DNA from: Paulinella micropora
Lineage: Eukaryota; Cercozoa; Imbricatea; Euglyphida; Paulinellidae
Direction of reading: 5' to 3'
Length of the DNA: 64,000 nt
Assembly: GCA_019918135.1 (NCBI GenBank)
Contig: WBZZ01005752.1
Coordinates: forward strand, 12,501 to 76,500
Under the pieces are notes generated by a model, which saw only the letters and a list, made by a program, of their open reading frames with translations, did not search any database and was not told where the DNA came from. The stretch's first letter is position 1, and every line of letters begins with the position of its first letter. The position numbers were made by a program, and so were the translations under genes. Of this stretch, positions 10,495 to 18,902 are shown one piece after another.

Positions 10495-11286
10495 ATGCAA
10501 GAACTCTCGAACCGCCTTTGGAAGAAGACGCTATCGTATAAACAGCTAGCAGAGGCGCTCTGGAGTGTGGACGGAGAGGCTATTGCTTTATCCAGCTGGT
10601 CCGCAAAAGATGCGCTGGACAAGCTGCAAAACAGGCTGCTGGAGACCTACAGCAGGGACAGCGTCATGAGGCTGCTGGCGCCTGCACGAGAATACGTTCG
10701 GCAGCAAGCAGGGGAACAGGCAAAATCCGATTACGATCCGCGCGATGGATTGATACGCTGGACTAATTTTGTGGAAGGTTGGGAAAGTGTTGAAGGAAAG
10801 CCCAAGCCTGTGCTCTCGGACGACCAACTGCGGAAAGCCCTCCAGGGACTGAATCCGCGCTTTCTGTCAGCGGTGCCCGCACAGCTGCACCAACAGGCCA
10901 TAGACGACCTGGAAGGGAAGCTGCTAGCTTCTTACAGCGGGCGCAGCGTCAAGGACCAGCTCACGCGTGTGAGGGGCTATATTAAGACCAGCCGCCAAAT
11001 ATTTCCCTCGGATAAAGACGCTGAGTGGAGCAACTTTGTGCTGACGTTGAAGCCTCGGCTAAAAGGGCTGTACTCGAGCGGGGCGTTCTCGAAGCCTGCG
11101 AAATACTGGGTAGCGGCAATAGACGACCTGGAAGTACAGCTGGGCATGGCCTACAGAGCAGACAGCTTCGCTCCCAAGCTGGAGAAAGTACGGCGGTATC
11201 TGCGCAAGAACGCAAGTGTCGACCTAGATGATGAAGGTGAGGGCTTGGCCAGCTGGCAGAACTTTCTGCGGACGTTGCTGGCTTAA
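10495..11286 (+). CDS. Unknown protein with three related helical modules
   Basis: 263 residues, open throughout, ATG start. Three segments look related (about residues 39-70, 135-165 and 208-238). Each has an ALDKLQ/AIDDLE start, a LL-x-x-Y or L-x-x-A-Y step, a Ser, then a basic helix ending R-x-Y or RGY, and each is followed by a W-x-N-F motif (RWTNFV, EWSNFV, SWQNFL). The predicted structure is mostly alpha-helical and soluble. The same module appears in the next genes to the right, so this is the first of a run of co-oriented relatives. I do not recognise the family and assign no function. An AATAAA 180 bases downstream probably ends the transcript. Confidence 0.75.
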   Translation: MQELSNRLWKKTLSYKQLAEALWSVDGEAIALSSWSAKDALDKLQNRLLETYSRDSVMRLLAPAREYVRQQAGEQAKSDYDPRDGLIRWTNFVEGWESVEGKPKPVLSDDQLRKALQGLNPRFLSAVPAQLHQQAIDDLEGKLLASYSGRSVKDQLTRVRGYIKTSRQIFPSDKDAEWSNFVLTLKPRLKGLYSSGAFSKPAKYWVAAIDDLEVQLGMAYRADSFAPKLEKVRRYLRKNASVDLDDEGEGLASWQNFLRTLLA

Positions 11287-11521
11287 CTCGAGGATTTGCA
11301 GGGGGGAGAGGGGCAACGGCTTTCCTTGTTCCGCTCTCTCTTTCTCTATCTCGCTCCCTTCTCCTTTCCTCTTCTCTCTTTCCCTTTCTCTTCTCTTCTC
11401 CTCTCCCCCCCCCCCTCAAACATCCTCCTTCTCCCTCTCCTCGGAACAGAAAGTACTCCTGTTTAATAAACAGCACCTTTCCTTCTAGCAGTAAAGGCAG
11501 GTCCTCCGTCCGTCGACCGCG
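11287..11521. other. C/T-rich spacer with AATAAA signal at 11465-11470
   Basis: A 3' region of the preceding gene: a long pyrimidine tract (about 11,330-11,450) followed by TTTAATAAA. The next gene starts about 50 bases after the signal. Confidence 0.7.
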
Positions 11522-13549
11522 ATGCAGGTGGCGAACGTGTGGAGAAGGCCCGATGCAGACGAGCGATTGTATCCCTTCTTCGTCGACCTCGAGCGCGACC
11601 GGATACTCAACGGGGGGGACCCTTATGTCTACAAACAGAGTGATACTGTTGAATGCCTGGTATTCCCGGGGCCTGAGAACTTGCAAGTATTCTTCTACCT
11701 GCGGGTACCAGAGTCGGAAGGTTTGTGCTTCCTGGGCACGACCTCCAGCCGCTATCGAGGGTTCGGAGAAAGTGTCTACTTCATGCGAGAGAGCCAGATC
11801 ACCCCAGAACAGGAGGAGTATCGGCAGCGCAGTCTAGGGCGGAGTGTAAGGAGGCTGCAGGAGTTTTTGCAGACCAAGGAGCCCGCCCTGCCCCCGGGTT
11901 ACGAAGGAGTGTGGATTTTTAAGCGTTGTCGTCTACGTGGTGGTTTCGCTGCCCCGCAGACCTTGCGGGAGGTTGTAAGCGGGGGAGACGACGTTAAATG
12001 CAAAGCTACGCTAGACGGGCTCGTCGCTTACATTCGGGGGGCGTGTGTCATCCGGCCAGGGGCAGGGCAGGAGGCTACCGATTTCGTTGTGTGCCCCGTG
12101 GCAACACCATACAGGCTCTGGGCCAGCGGTGGCAAGGTTAGCGTTCAGCTCAACAACTACCAATATCTGCAGCTAGGCTCCGCTGAAAACGGCCTTCGTG
12201 CTACGGGCCTCGCGGCAGAGCTGGTGTGCGTCGCTTTAAACGAACGCACCCACGCCGGGCAGTTTGCGCTAGCCTGGCGGCGGGCGCAGGCAGCTACTGG
12301 CCAGGGTACGCGTGGAGTAGATTGCGAAGCGCTGGTCACGACTGCCATGTTACTCTTTATCGTCGCGCAGTTCCCGGCCGGTGCAGAACGCCGTCGGCTG
12401 GAGCCCGCACTCCGCGCCTGCGTCGGGGACAAGCCCGCAGTTCTGCCCTGCGCCGTAAGGCTCTTGCTGAAGCTGGACAAAGACCTGAAAGAAGCGCAAG
12501 ACCCTCAGCGACCCGTGCGGTTGTTCAGAGCAGCCGCCCAGTGCAAGAACAACAAAGAATTCTGCGACAGACTGACCGAGACGGCAGTCGAATTATTTGG
12601 CGACAAGTACAAGGCCTGCGCAGACTGCTACACCGTAACCCTGGCGTCTACTACCCCCGCGGCGGCCCCGCCGCCAATGGCGACCCTGTCTCCTAGCGCA
12701 CAAGCAGACAACGACACGGAGTTTCAGCAGGCAGACGACGGCACGGAGTTCCGTCTGCTGACCTGGAGCGAATTGGAAGAAATGTGCCAGCTGGAGAAGC
12801 GCTCGGTCGGGGTCTTTGATGCTCAGTTGGGCGGCGTTGCCATTACACTGGAGCGACGGCTACGCCGGCTATTGGTGCAGAGAGGTCTAGTGTTAGCTAT
12901 CGACGCTACCGGCGCGCTCGGGCAAGGCGCGGCGCTGCCCATAGAACTAACCGATCAGGATTTCAAGCAGGTGATGCTGCGGGCTGCAGCAGACTTTGAA
13001 GGCGCGGTTAAGCCGGAAGAACAGGAAAGGCTCTACTGGAGAATCAAGAACAGTCTCAAGGGGCGGTACACTTACGAGAGCATCGAGAAACAACTGGAAG
13101 GCTGGTATGATGCACTTGGACGTAACGAAAGCTACGACCACAGGGGTCCCCGTACGCTGGACCTGCCGCGCGGCAGGACGCCCGACGAGATAGTTCAAGC
13201 CTGCCGGAGTTGGTATTCTGTCGTAGGGGCACGGGCCTCTTCGGGGAAGGATAGGCAGCGGAAGCGGCAAGAGGCGAAGGAACGAGCCCTGAACGAGCAG
13301 TATAAACTCGACACGGTCAGCGACAGCAACATCGCGTACAATACTCTGGAATGGCCCCAGTTTGTCCAGGCGATGCTGAATAACAAAGATGACAGGGATG
13401 GCCCTGGGAACTCGCTGCCACCGTGCCTGGCTCCCGACGGGCACGTGATAGAGTATGTGCTTCGCAAGTACTTGGAGACGAACGGGGGGCGTATAGTGCT
13501 GGAGGTAGACGAGGAAGCGCGCGATGATGTAGTACTAAGCCTTCTATAA
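11522..13549 (+). CDS. Large unknown protein with a C-terminal copy of the helical module
   Basis: 675 residues, open throughout, ATG start. The first 370 residues look globular, with aromatic-rich strands, several cysteines and no signal peptide. A low-complexity Ala/Pro/Thr linker follows (about 375-400). The C-terminal part (about 415-675) contains a segment near residues 500-525 (RIKNSLKGRYTYESIEKQL) matching the module of the upstream 263-residue protein, and a later EWPQFVQAM resembling its W-x-N-F motif. A Lys/Arg/Glu-rich helix lies near residues 575-600. No enzyme motif is recognised. The stop is 11 bases before the next ATG, so the genes may be co-transcribed or very tightly packed. 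Confidence 0.75.
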   Translation: MQVANVWRRPDADERLYPFFVDLERDRILNGGDPYVYKQSDTVECLVFPGPENLQVFFYLRVPESEGLCFLGTTSSRYRGFGESVYFMRESQITPEQEEYRQRSLGRSVRRLQEFLQTKEPALPPGYEGVWIFKRCRLRGGFAAPQTLREVVSGGDDVKCKATLDGLVAYIRGACVIRPGAGQEATDFVVCPVATPYRLWASGGKVSVQLNNYQYLQLGSAENGLRATGLAAELVCVALNERTHAGQFALAWRRAQAATGQGTRGVDCEALVTTAMLLFIVAQFPAGAERRRLEPALRACVGDKPAVLPCAVRLLLKLDKDLKEAQDPQRPVRLFRAAAQCKNNKEFCDRLTETAVELFGDKYKACADCYTVTLASTTPAAAPPPMATLSPSAQADNDTEFQQADDGTEFRLLTWSELEEMCQLEKRSVGVFDAQLGGVAITLERRLRRLLVQRGLVLAIDATGALGQGAALPIELTDQDFKQVMLRAAADFEGAVKPEEQERLYWRIKNSLKGRYTYESIEKQLEGWYDALGRNESYDHRGPRTLDLPRGRTPDEIVQACRSWYSVVGARASSGKDRQRKRQEAKERALNEQYKLDTVSDSNIAYNTLEWPQFVQAMLNNKDDRDGPGNSLPPCLAPDGHVIEYVLRKYLETNGGRIVLEVDEEARDDVVLSLL

Positions 13550-13560
13550 CACCGAGCGCC

Positions 13561-13881
13561 ATGAAGGACATGGTAGGCAGGCACTACGCTAAGCTGGCGG
13601 TGAACTCTAACCGGCTGACGGCCCTCGGGCTGGAAGAGCTGAAGGAAGAGATGAACAGCAAATATGCACAAGACGACCTAGCTACCTACATGTACCGAGC
13701 GCTGTCGAATGCACTCAGCCCGGATTCCGGTCGGAGCAGATGGGACAAGACTGGGTATTATTCAGCCCAGAAGCGCAAAGCCGTACTAGATCTCTATCTA
13801 AGCGCCGCCGACGACAGTCTTCACTGCTTCCGCCCGCCCGTTGAATTCTATAACATTGATTATGGCCTAGGCGAGGATTGA
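13561..13881 (+). CDS. Small unknown protein, single-module relative
   Basis: 106 residues, ATG start, 11 bases after the preceding stop. Residues about 20-49 (LEELKEEMNSKYAQDDLATY) match the helical module of the two upstream proteins. The C-terminus is aromatic and acidic. Probably soluble and helical. No known family. Its size resembles the spliced gene that follows. Confidence 0.65.
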   Translation: MKDMVGRHYAKLAVNSNRLTALGLEELKEEMNSKYAQDDLATYMYRALSNALSPDSGRSRWDKTGYYSAQKRKAVLDLYLSAADDSLHCFRPPVEFYNIDYGLGED

Positions 13882-13985
13882 TACAAGCCTAGCAGTGGAG
13901 GGCCAGAGGAAAAAGCAGACTGGTACCACCCCCACGAATTCCCAGCAACCATGTCTAGGCAGGAGCGCTCGGGGTCCCGCAAATT

Positions 13986-14348
13986 ATGCCTGACGACCGC
14001 ACGTTTGCTAGTACCACTACCAAGAGAGCCAACGTTGTTTTTATTAAAAGGATGTGGTGACTGGCTGTTGCATTCTCTTGCTCTCTCTCTCCTTGTGGCA
14101 GCGGAGGAGAGGAGAGAAGGCTGGTTGGGGCTCGTAGGGAGCTGGACAAGGCTCTGCGGGACTTCCAGCGGCTGGCCTCTGAGCAGTACCTAGAGAGCAG
14201 TGTAGCCTTGGCGGCCACTGAGCTGCGCCAGGCCTTGGCGCCACGGTATGGCCGAGTGTTGCCGCCCTGGGATCAGCGCGAGGCATGCCTGCGCACTTGG
14301 ATGGCTCTTAATAGCCTCGAAGGTTACGGCGTGACGGCTGAGCTGTAA
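13986..14348 (+). CDS. Small spliced gene, possible further member of the helical-module run
   Basis: Exon 1 is 13986-14053 and exon 2 is 14102-14348, joined across a 48-base intron that starts GTGGTG, has a C/T-rich 3' half and ends GTGGCAG. The junction falls inside an Ile codon and the product is 104 residues with an Arg-rich N-terminus. Exon 2 encodes a helical protein with LASEQYLESSVALAATELRQ and APRYGRVLPPW, weakly reminiscent of the module in the previous genes. An AATAAA follows at 14533. The unspliced alternative frame from 13951 encodes only 80 unremarkable residues. Transcript evidence is lacking, but the second-exon frame reads as clear protein. Confidence 0.55.
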
Positions 14349-14532
14349 GCAAGGACAAGGCGGCAGGACTTGTGGAAAAAGCTCTGTCCCCTTTTTTTCT
14401 GCCCCTTCCCCCTTCACCGAAGCAGGCAGTAGGCTACAAGAAAAAAAGGAACAGGGGACGGACCTGCGGCTCCTGAAGTGTCATTGTTCAGAAGATGCTG
14501 GTTCTCTTTGACAGCTATGTGTCGCGAGGGCT

Positions 14533-14538
14533 AATAAA
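14533..14538 (+). terminator. AATAAA signal of the spliced 104-residue gene
   Basis: AATAAA about 185 bases after the stop at 14,348. Confidence 0.7.
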
Positions 14539-14602
14539 AACCCTTTTTTCAGAGCTAAAACAGGAACGTAAAGGCTTTTAAAAAGGTTCTGCCAGCCACT
14601 GC

Positions 14603-15170
14603 ATGACAGAGGAGGCGCCTCCTGCACATCTCCCGGCCTGCTACCACCGGCTAAGCCTGACGGCGCTTGGTTCCCCGACTAAAACAAGAAGCCTCTCGGC
14701 CTTACTGGTTTCTTGCCTGTTTTCCTTTCTTCCTTGGCTAGGCTCGTCGTCATTGGCCCCCCAGCAGCACGGAGGCCGGTACGGCCAGTTCCAACTCCTG
14801 CCGCCACTGTTCCAAGTAAGTCTGGATCTCTTCCATGGCTTTGGTTCTGTGCAGCCAGCATGGACTCAGAAACAGCTGCAGCGCAGGTGCGAAAGTGTGG
14901 TAGCCAACCAGCAGGCCATCTTCCGCGTGTATCAAACCGCCGTGGCTTTATACCAGAAACAGCTGCAGGAGGGGGAAGGCTTGCGCTGGACGCGCGCGAC
15001 GTCATGTTTGTCAGTGACGAGAGAGGGAACAACGCCAGGAGAGCGCTTGCGCCGGTGGAGCGCGCGGGGGTTTGTGCCACGTTCGAGCAGGCGTTGGGCA
15101 GCCACGCGGCGCGCCCGAGGCACGCCGCCGAGACAAAGGGAGTGGAGGAGGGTGCTAGGGGACAGGGAGG
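14603..15170 (+). CDS. Candidate small spliced gene, unknown function
   Basis: From the ATG at 14603 an open frame contains an almost textbook short intron at 14816-14854 (39 bases, GTAAGT donor, TTGGTTCTGTGCAG end). A second acceptor-like site (CTTTCTTCCTTGGCTAG) ends at about 14742. The exon after 14854 encodes a Gln-rich helix (QKQLQRRCESVVANQQAIF). Which frame is used after about 14,970 is unclear, so the 3' limit given is approximate. No family recognised. Confidence 0.4.
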
Positions 15171-15384
15171 AGGAACCTCTCCCCCCCCTCCCCCGCTCCC
15201 CTCCTTTCCCTCTCCTGTTCCCCCCCTTACTTTCTTTCTGCCGTCCCGGGGAAAGAACAGCGAGCGTGCGTTGGGCAGGAGAGGGGCCTACGCACACCGC
15301 CGCCCCCCCCCCCCCCCCGACCCCACGCTCAATCGGCCGCGTGCGTGCAGCCGCCCCAAAACCCCCGTGCGGAGCGTGGTACCG

Positions 15385-16252
15385 ATGCAGAACCGGCTGA
15401 GCGACCTGTCCGCCAAGATGCGGACGCGTGCCCAGCGCCGTCGTCCTTCTGCCGAGCCAACCGTCCAAGAGAAGGAGTCTTCGTGTTCTGACAGCGAGGC
15501 AGATGACGGCGAGACAGAAGACAATGAGACAGGAGACAGTGGGTTCAAAGCAGAAAGCAGACTTACCCTCGCGCCAAGACTCCTCAGGTACCGCAGACGA
15601 TGAAAACTTGCGACTTGCTATGCAGCGACTAGTGGAAGGAATTGAACGACAAAAAGACGGGTACTTCTGTGCCTTTGATGTAATCGCAAGATTTCTGGTA
15701 TGTTCACTCAAGCAGGCCAGACAATGTTATACACGCCTTGAACATCGGTTGTCTGAACACGGCATACTGTCTCGTTCGGTCAAACTAAAGTTCAAACGGA
15801 AAGATGGAAAGAATGGAATTCCTGTTGCTTGCTTCCGCAAAAAGGATATGTACTTCATTCTTACGCTGCTTCCGGGGAAAAAGTCGGAGGCCCTGCGTTT
15901 TAAGTTAGCACAAGGCGTGGCGAACGTGTTTCTGCCGGAGAAGAATTCACACGACGTCGCCAACAAAGCACCAACAGTGCAGCAAGCGCAAAGCAACACA
16001 CCACTGAGTGGTGCACAGCCGACGACGAACGAAGACCCCTGCACCACAAGCTCCTGCAGACCAGCAGCATTTCCCAAGGCCGGCGGCGTCGCTGCTCTCG
16101 AGCAATCACAACCGATATTGTCAGGCACACAAGAGATTGATTGGGACGGCAGCGACATCACGCCTTCCAACGGCAAGAAGTTTTTGGGTCAGATGATTGC
16201 AGAGATGCGCAGGATTCACCCAGCGCACGAGATCGAGCCCGAGCCCGTGTAA
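15385..16252 (+). CDS. BRO/KilA-type DNA-binding protein, spliced
   Basis: Exon 1 (15385-15538) encodes a basic stretch (MRTRAQRRRPSAE) and a Ser/Asp/Glu-rich acidic stretch. Exon 2 starts at 15588 after a 49-base intron (GTGGGT...CTCCTCAG). The product is about 272 residues. Residues about 70-165 fit the N-terminal domain of BRO/KilA-type proteins: FDVIARFLVCSLKQARQCY, then a Lys-rich block (KLKFKRKDGKNGIP), CFRKKDMYFILTLLPG and KSEALRFKLAQGVANVF. In phages and insect and giant viruses these domains bind DNA and often act as regulators. The C-terminal 100 residues are Ala/Ser/Pro-rich. An HNH-type gene follows closely. A decayed duplicate lies at 17.26-17.9 kb. The domain call rests on pattern, not on alignment. 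Confidence 0.6.
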
Positions 16253-16291
16253 CTCGGCTTTATCAAGCCGCTGACCAACACCAAACATTTC

Positions 16292-16683
16292 ATGACGAGA
16301 GCGCAAGTGCGTGCCTGGGTCCTGGAACACAGGAGAAGGATCTACTTCCGCAAATATTTCGACAAGGACGGCGTGCGCAGGGTCCCGTTCCACATTGACC
16401 ATATTATCCCGGACTCGCTCGGCGGCGCTGACCACCCGCGGAACTACGCGCTGATGCCAGAAATCTTCAATCAAAAATTTGCGTCGTGGTGGATGCCGGC
16501 CAAGGCCCAGTACATTGGTAACTCGTTCCCTTGTCTACCTCTTTTTTTGGTTGGCTAATGCTCAACCTGCTGTGTGTGTGTGTTGCAGGTCGTACAGCAG
16601 CACGCAGTGCCCTTGTTTTTGCCAAGTACATCAAAAAGAAGTACACAAGGGAAATGTCGTTGGATGACTTACAGGAAATGTAG
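16292..16683 (+). CDS. HNH-type nuclease domain protein, spliced
   Basis: Exon 1 (16292-16517) and exon 2 (16589-16683) flank a 71-base intron (GTAACT donor, TG-repeat and TTGCAG acceptor). The product is 106 residues. It carries HIDHIIPDSLGGADHPRNY, the HNH core (HxDHI...GG...N) that chelates one metal ion and cuts DNA, followed by NYALMPEIFNQKFASWW and a Lys-rich tail (AKYIKKKYTREM). HNH domains with this NYALM extension occur, to my knowledge, in giant viruses and algal genomes. It lies just downstream of the BRO-like gene in the same orientation and may act with it. ATTAAA at 16996 is a possible 3' signal. Confidence 0.7.
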
Positions 16684-17255
16684 ACATTTTGTGGTGTCCT
16701 CGTGCCTGGCAACACACAACAACAAACTGGAGAGCGGTGTGACAAAGTGAGGGAAGGGGGAGGGGCGCTACCGTCGGATTCCCACACAGGCAAGCAGGCT
16801 GTGGAGCGCAACCGCTCCGTCACCCCTCCCCCCCGCGCGCGTTTGCCTGCCGCGGCTAGCAGCAGGCCTGCTCTTCCCTCCCGGGGCCTCTTTCACGCGT
16901 AAAACTACCTAATTCCTCTTAACTTTCACTTGTGCGTGAGAGAAGGCACGGGAGGGGGGGGGGGACCGAGAAAGGTTTGATTACTTTGTTTGGCCATTAA
17001 AAAAACACCAGTCATAATCGATCGAACAGTCTGGCTTCCAAGATGTCCGCGGAAGATGTTAGGGCAGTCGTGCCGGCCAACAGCGGAAGCGGTCGGGGGT
17101 AGCCAGCTTCTTATTACTAGAGAGGAGGCAAAGGGTATTTGAAGACAAAAATCCAAAAGCACAAAGGTATAAAGAAGGAAGGGATTGGGGGGGGGGGGGG
17201 GTTAAATGCTGAAAAGCACTACCAGGCCTCTCGAATTCACACCCCCCCCCCCCTG
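16684..17255. other. Non-coding spacer with ATTAAA at 16996-17001
   Basis: No convincing gene. It holds a candidate 3' signal of the HNH gene and two G/C homopolymer runs (about 16,953-16,962 and 17,187-17,200). Confidence 0.5.
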
Positions 17256-17890
17256 CTCTTTCATGGGGAGAGGTGGGCGCTCGCCGCCCCCCACCCCGCA
17301 CTCCGTCGGCCGCGTGCGTGCAGCCACCCCCAGCCCGCGCACGGCGTGGTACCGAGGCAGAACCGGCCGAGCGAGCTGTCCGCCAAGATGCGGACACGTT
17401 CCCAGCGCCGTCGTCCTTCCGCCGAGGCCGAGCCCATCATGGGGGAGTCCTCGTGTTCTGGGAGTGAGACAGAGGACAGTGAGCTTGAGGGGTAGATTTC
17501 CGCTGGCGCGCAGCCTGCCACCAACGCCGCGATCCAAGACAACCCTTTGCTGATGAGCCTGAGTGAAGAAACTCTGAAGAAAACTATCCAACGCTAGCAA
17601 CAAGGTTTCCATACGATCACCGACGTCATTGCCGCTTTCAGGAATTGCTCTATGACAGCGGCAGAGTGGATTACAATCGACTGAAAGAGAACAATCAATA
17701 GCAACACCCATCTTCCCGTCCGCACGCCCGAAGGCAATCTGGGGGTCGCTATTGATTGTTACCAGTTCTGCGACCTGCTGAAGATCTTGCCCTTGCTTCC
17801 CGGACCGCAGGCCCGCCGTATTCAGCAGGAACAAGCGAGCCTCGCGACCCGTGCCTGCACGGGCTCTTTCCTACCAAGCAAAGGAAACTA
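17256..17890 (+). pseudogene. Decayed duplicate of the BRO-like gene
   Basis: About 17,260-17,450 is closely similar to 15,280-15,470 (same leader, same MRTR-SQRRRPSAE start and Ser/Glu stretch). Further on, short pieces recall the BRO-like domain (a DVIAAF-like segment near 17,620 and a LLKILPLLPGPQARR-like segment near 17,790). It is broken in several places and more diverged towards its 3' part. It records an old tandem duplication of the 15.3-16.3 kb unit. Confidence 0.6.
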
Positions 17891-18070
17891 GAAAGGGGCG
17901 GCGCGGGACCTGACGACGCCTGCTCAGGCTGTGTGAGCCCTCACAGGGCTCCCACTCTCCCCCCCCCTTCCCACTCTCCCCCCCCCGCCTCCCACTCCCC
18001 CTCCCTCCCCGCCGTCCTCCCTCTCTTTCCCTCTCCTGTTCCTCGCCTCCCTACTTTCCCCTGCTGTCCA

Positions 18071-18457
18071 GTGGAAACAGCGGCGTGCGTGCGCAGGAGC
18101 GGCAAGGACTTCCAGCAGCTGCAGGCCAAGCTGGACGAATGGGGCTTGCGCAGCCCGCTGGTGGTCTTGCGTGCGGTGCAGAGCTGGTACGTTCGGAGGT
18201 GGCTGCGGGAATGCAACAAGTATTGGTTACTCGGCAGCATCCACCAGCACATTATCCAGCACCGAGCTATGCCCAGGCGCATCTTCCTGCAGAGCGTCCA
18301 GCGCATGACACAACTGAGCCTGCACCACCTGGCGGACACGGAGTTGTTGCGCAGGAATCTGCAAACGAACCAGGTAGATGTCAGCGACACGGGCCTCTGC
18401 AAGCTGCAGCGCTTGCTCAACGTCAGCATCAAACTACAAAACCTCATGGAGGAATGA
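18071..18457 (+). CDS. Terminal exon of an unknown helical protein
   Basis: An open exon of about 128 codons. It is preceded by a strong acceptor-like sequence (C/T tract, then CTGCTGTCCAG at 18,070) and ends at TGA 18,455-18,457. It encodes helices with LQAKLDEWGLRSPLV, a Trp/Arg-rich VQSWYVRRWLRE and a Leu-rich end. The first exon is not identified with confidence. It shares position and style with the small spliced genes at 13.9-15 kb. No family recognised. Confidence 0.5.
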   Translation: METAACVRRSGKDFQQLQAKLDEWGLRSPLVVLRAVQSWYVRRWLRECNKYWLLGSIHQHIIQHRAMPRRIFLQSVQRMTQLSLHHLADTELLRRNLQTNQVDVSDTGLCKLQRLLNVSIKLQNLMEE

Positions 18458-18462
18458 ATAAA
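18457..18462 (+). terminator. AATAAA signal touching the stop codon
   Basis: AATAAA starts at the last base of TGA (18455-18457). Confidence 0.8.
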
Positions 18463-18518
18463 GACCCCTCCCGCCGCCGCGCCCTCCCCCGCCCGCGCGC
18501 CCGGCCGCTCGTGACCCG

Positions 18519-18611
18519 GCGTGGCCGCGGTGCCGGGCGTGGCCGCGGTGCCGGGCGTGGCCGCGGTGCCGGGCGTGGCCGCGGTGCCGGGCGTGGCCGT
18601 GGTGCCGGGCG
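18519..18611. repeat. 18-base tandem repeat, about five copies
   Basis: The unit GTGGCCGCGGTGCCGGGC is repeated about five times and followed by G runs near 18,616-18,634 and 18,737-18,758. It lies between genes. Confidence 0.85.
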
Positions 18612-18902
18612 CGGGCGGGGGGGGGGGGGGGGGGCAGAGCCGCGCGGCGCCCGTCCGCCATCGCCACCCCCCCCTTCCTGCCCGTGCGCCCGGCCGGCCG
18701 GGCGGCGCCGTGGGCGCATGGCCGCGGTGCCAGGCGGGGGGGGGGGGGGGGGGGGGGGCGTAGGGCCGCGCAACCCCCGTCCGCCGTCGCGCCCCCCCCC
18801 CCGCCCGCGCCCGCGGGCCCGTGCGCCCGCGCCCGTGCGCCCACGGCGCCGCCCAGCCGGTTGGCCCCGCCCCCTGCCTCCCCACAACCTTCTAGCCACC
18901 GG

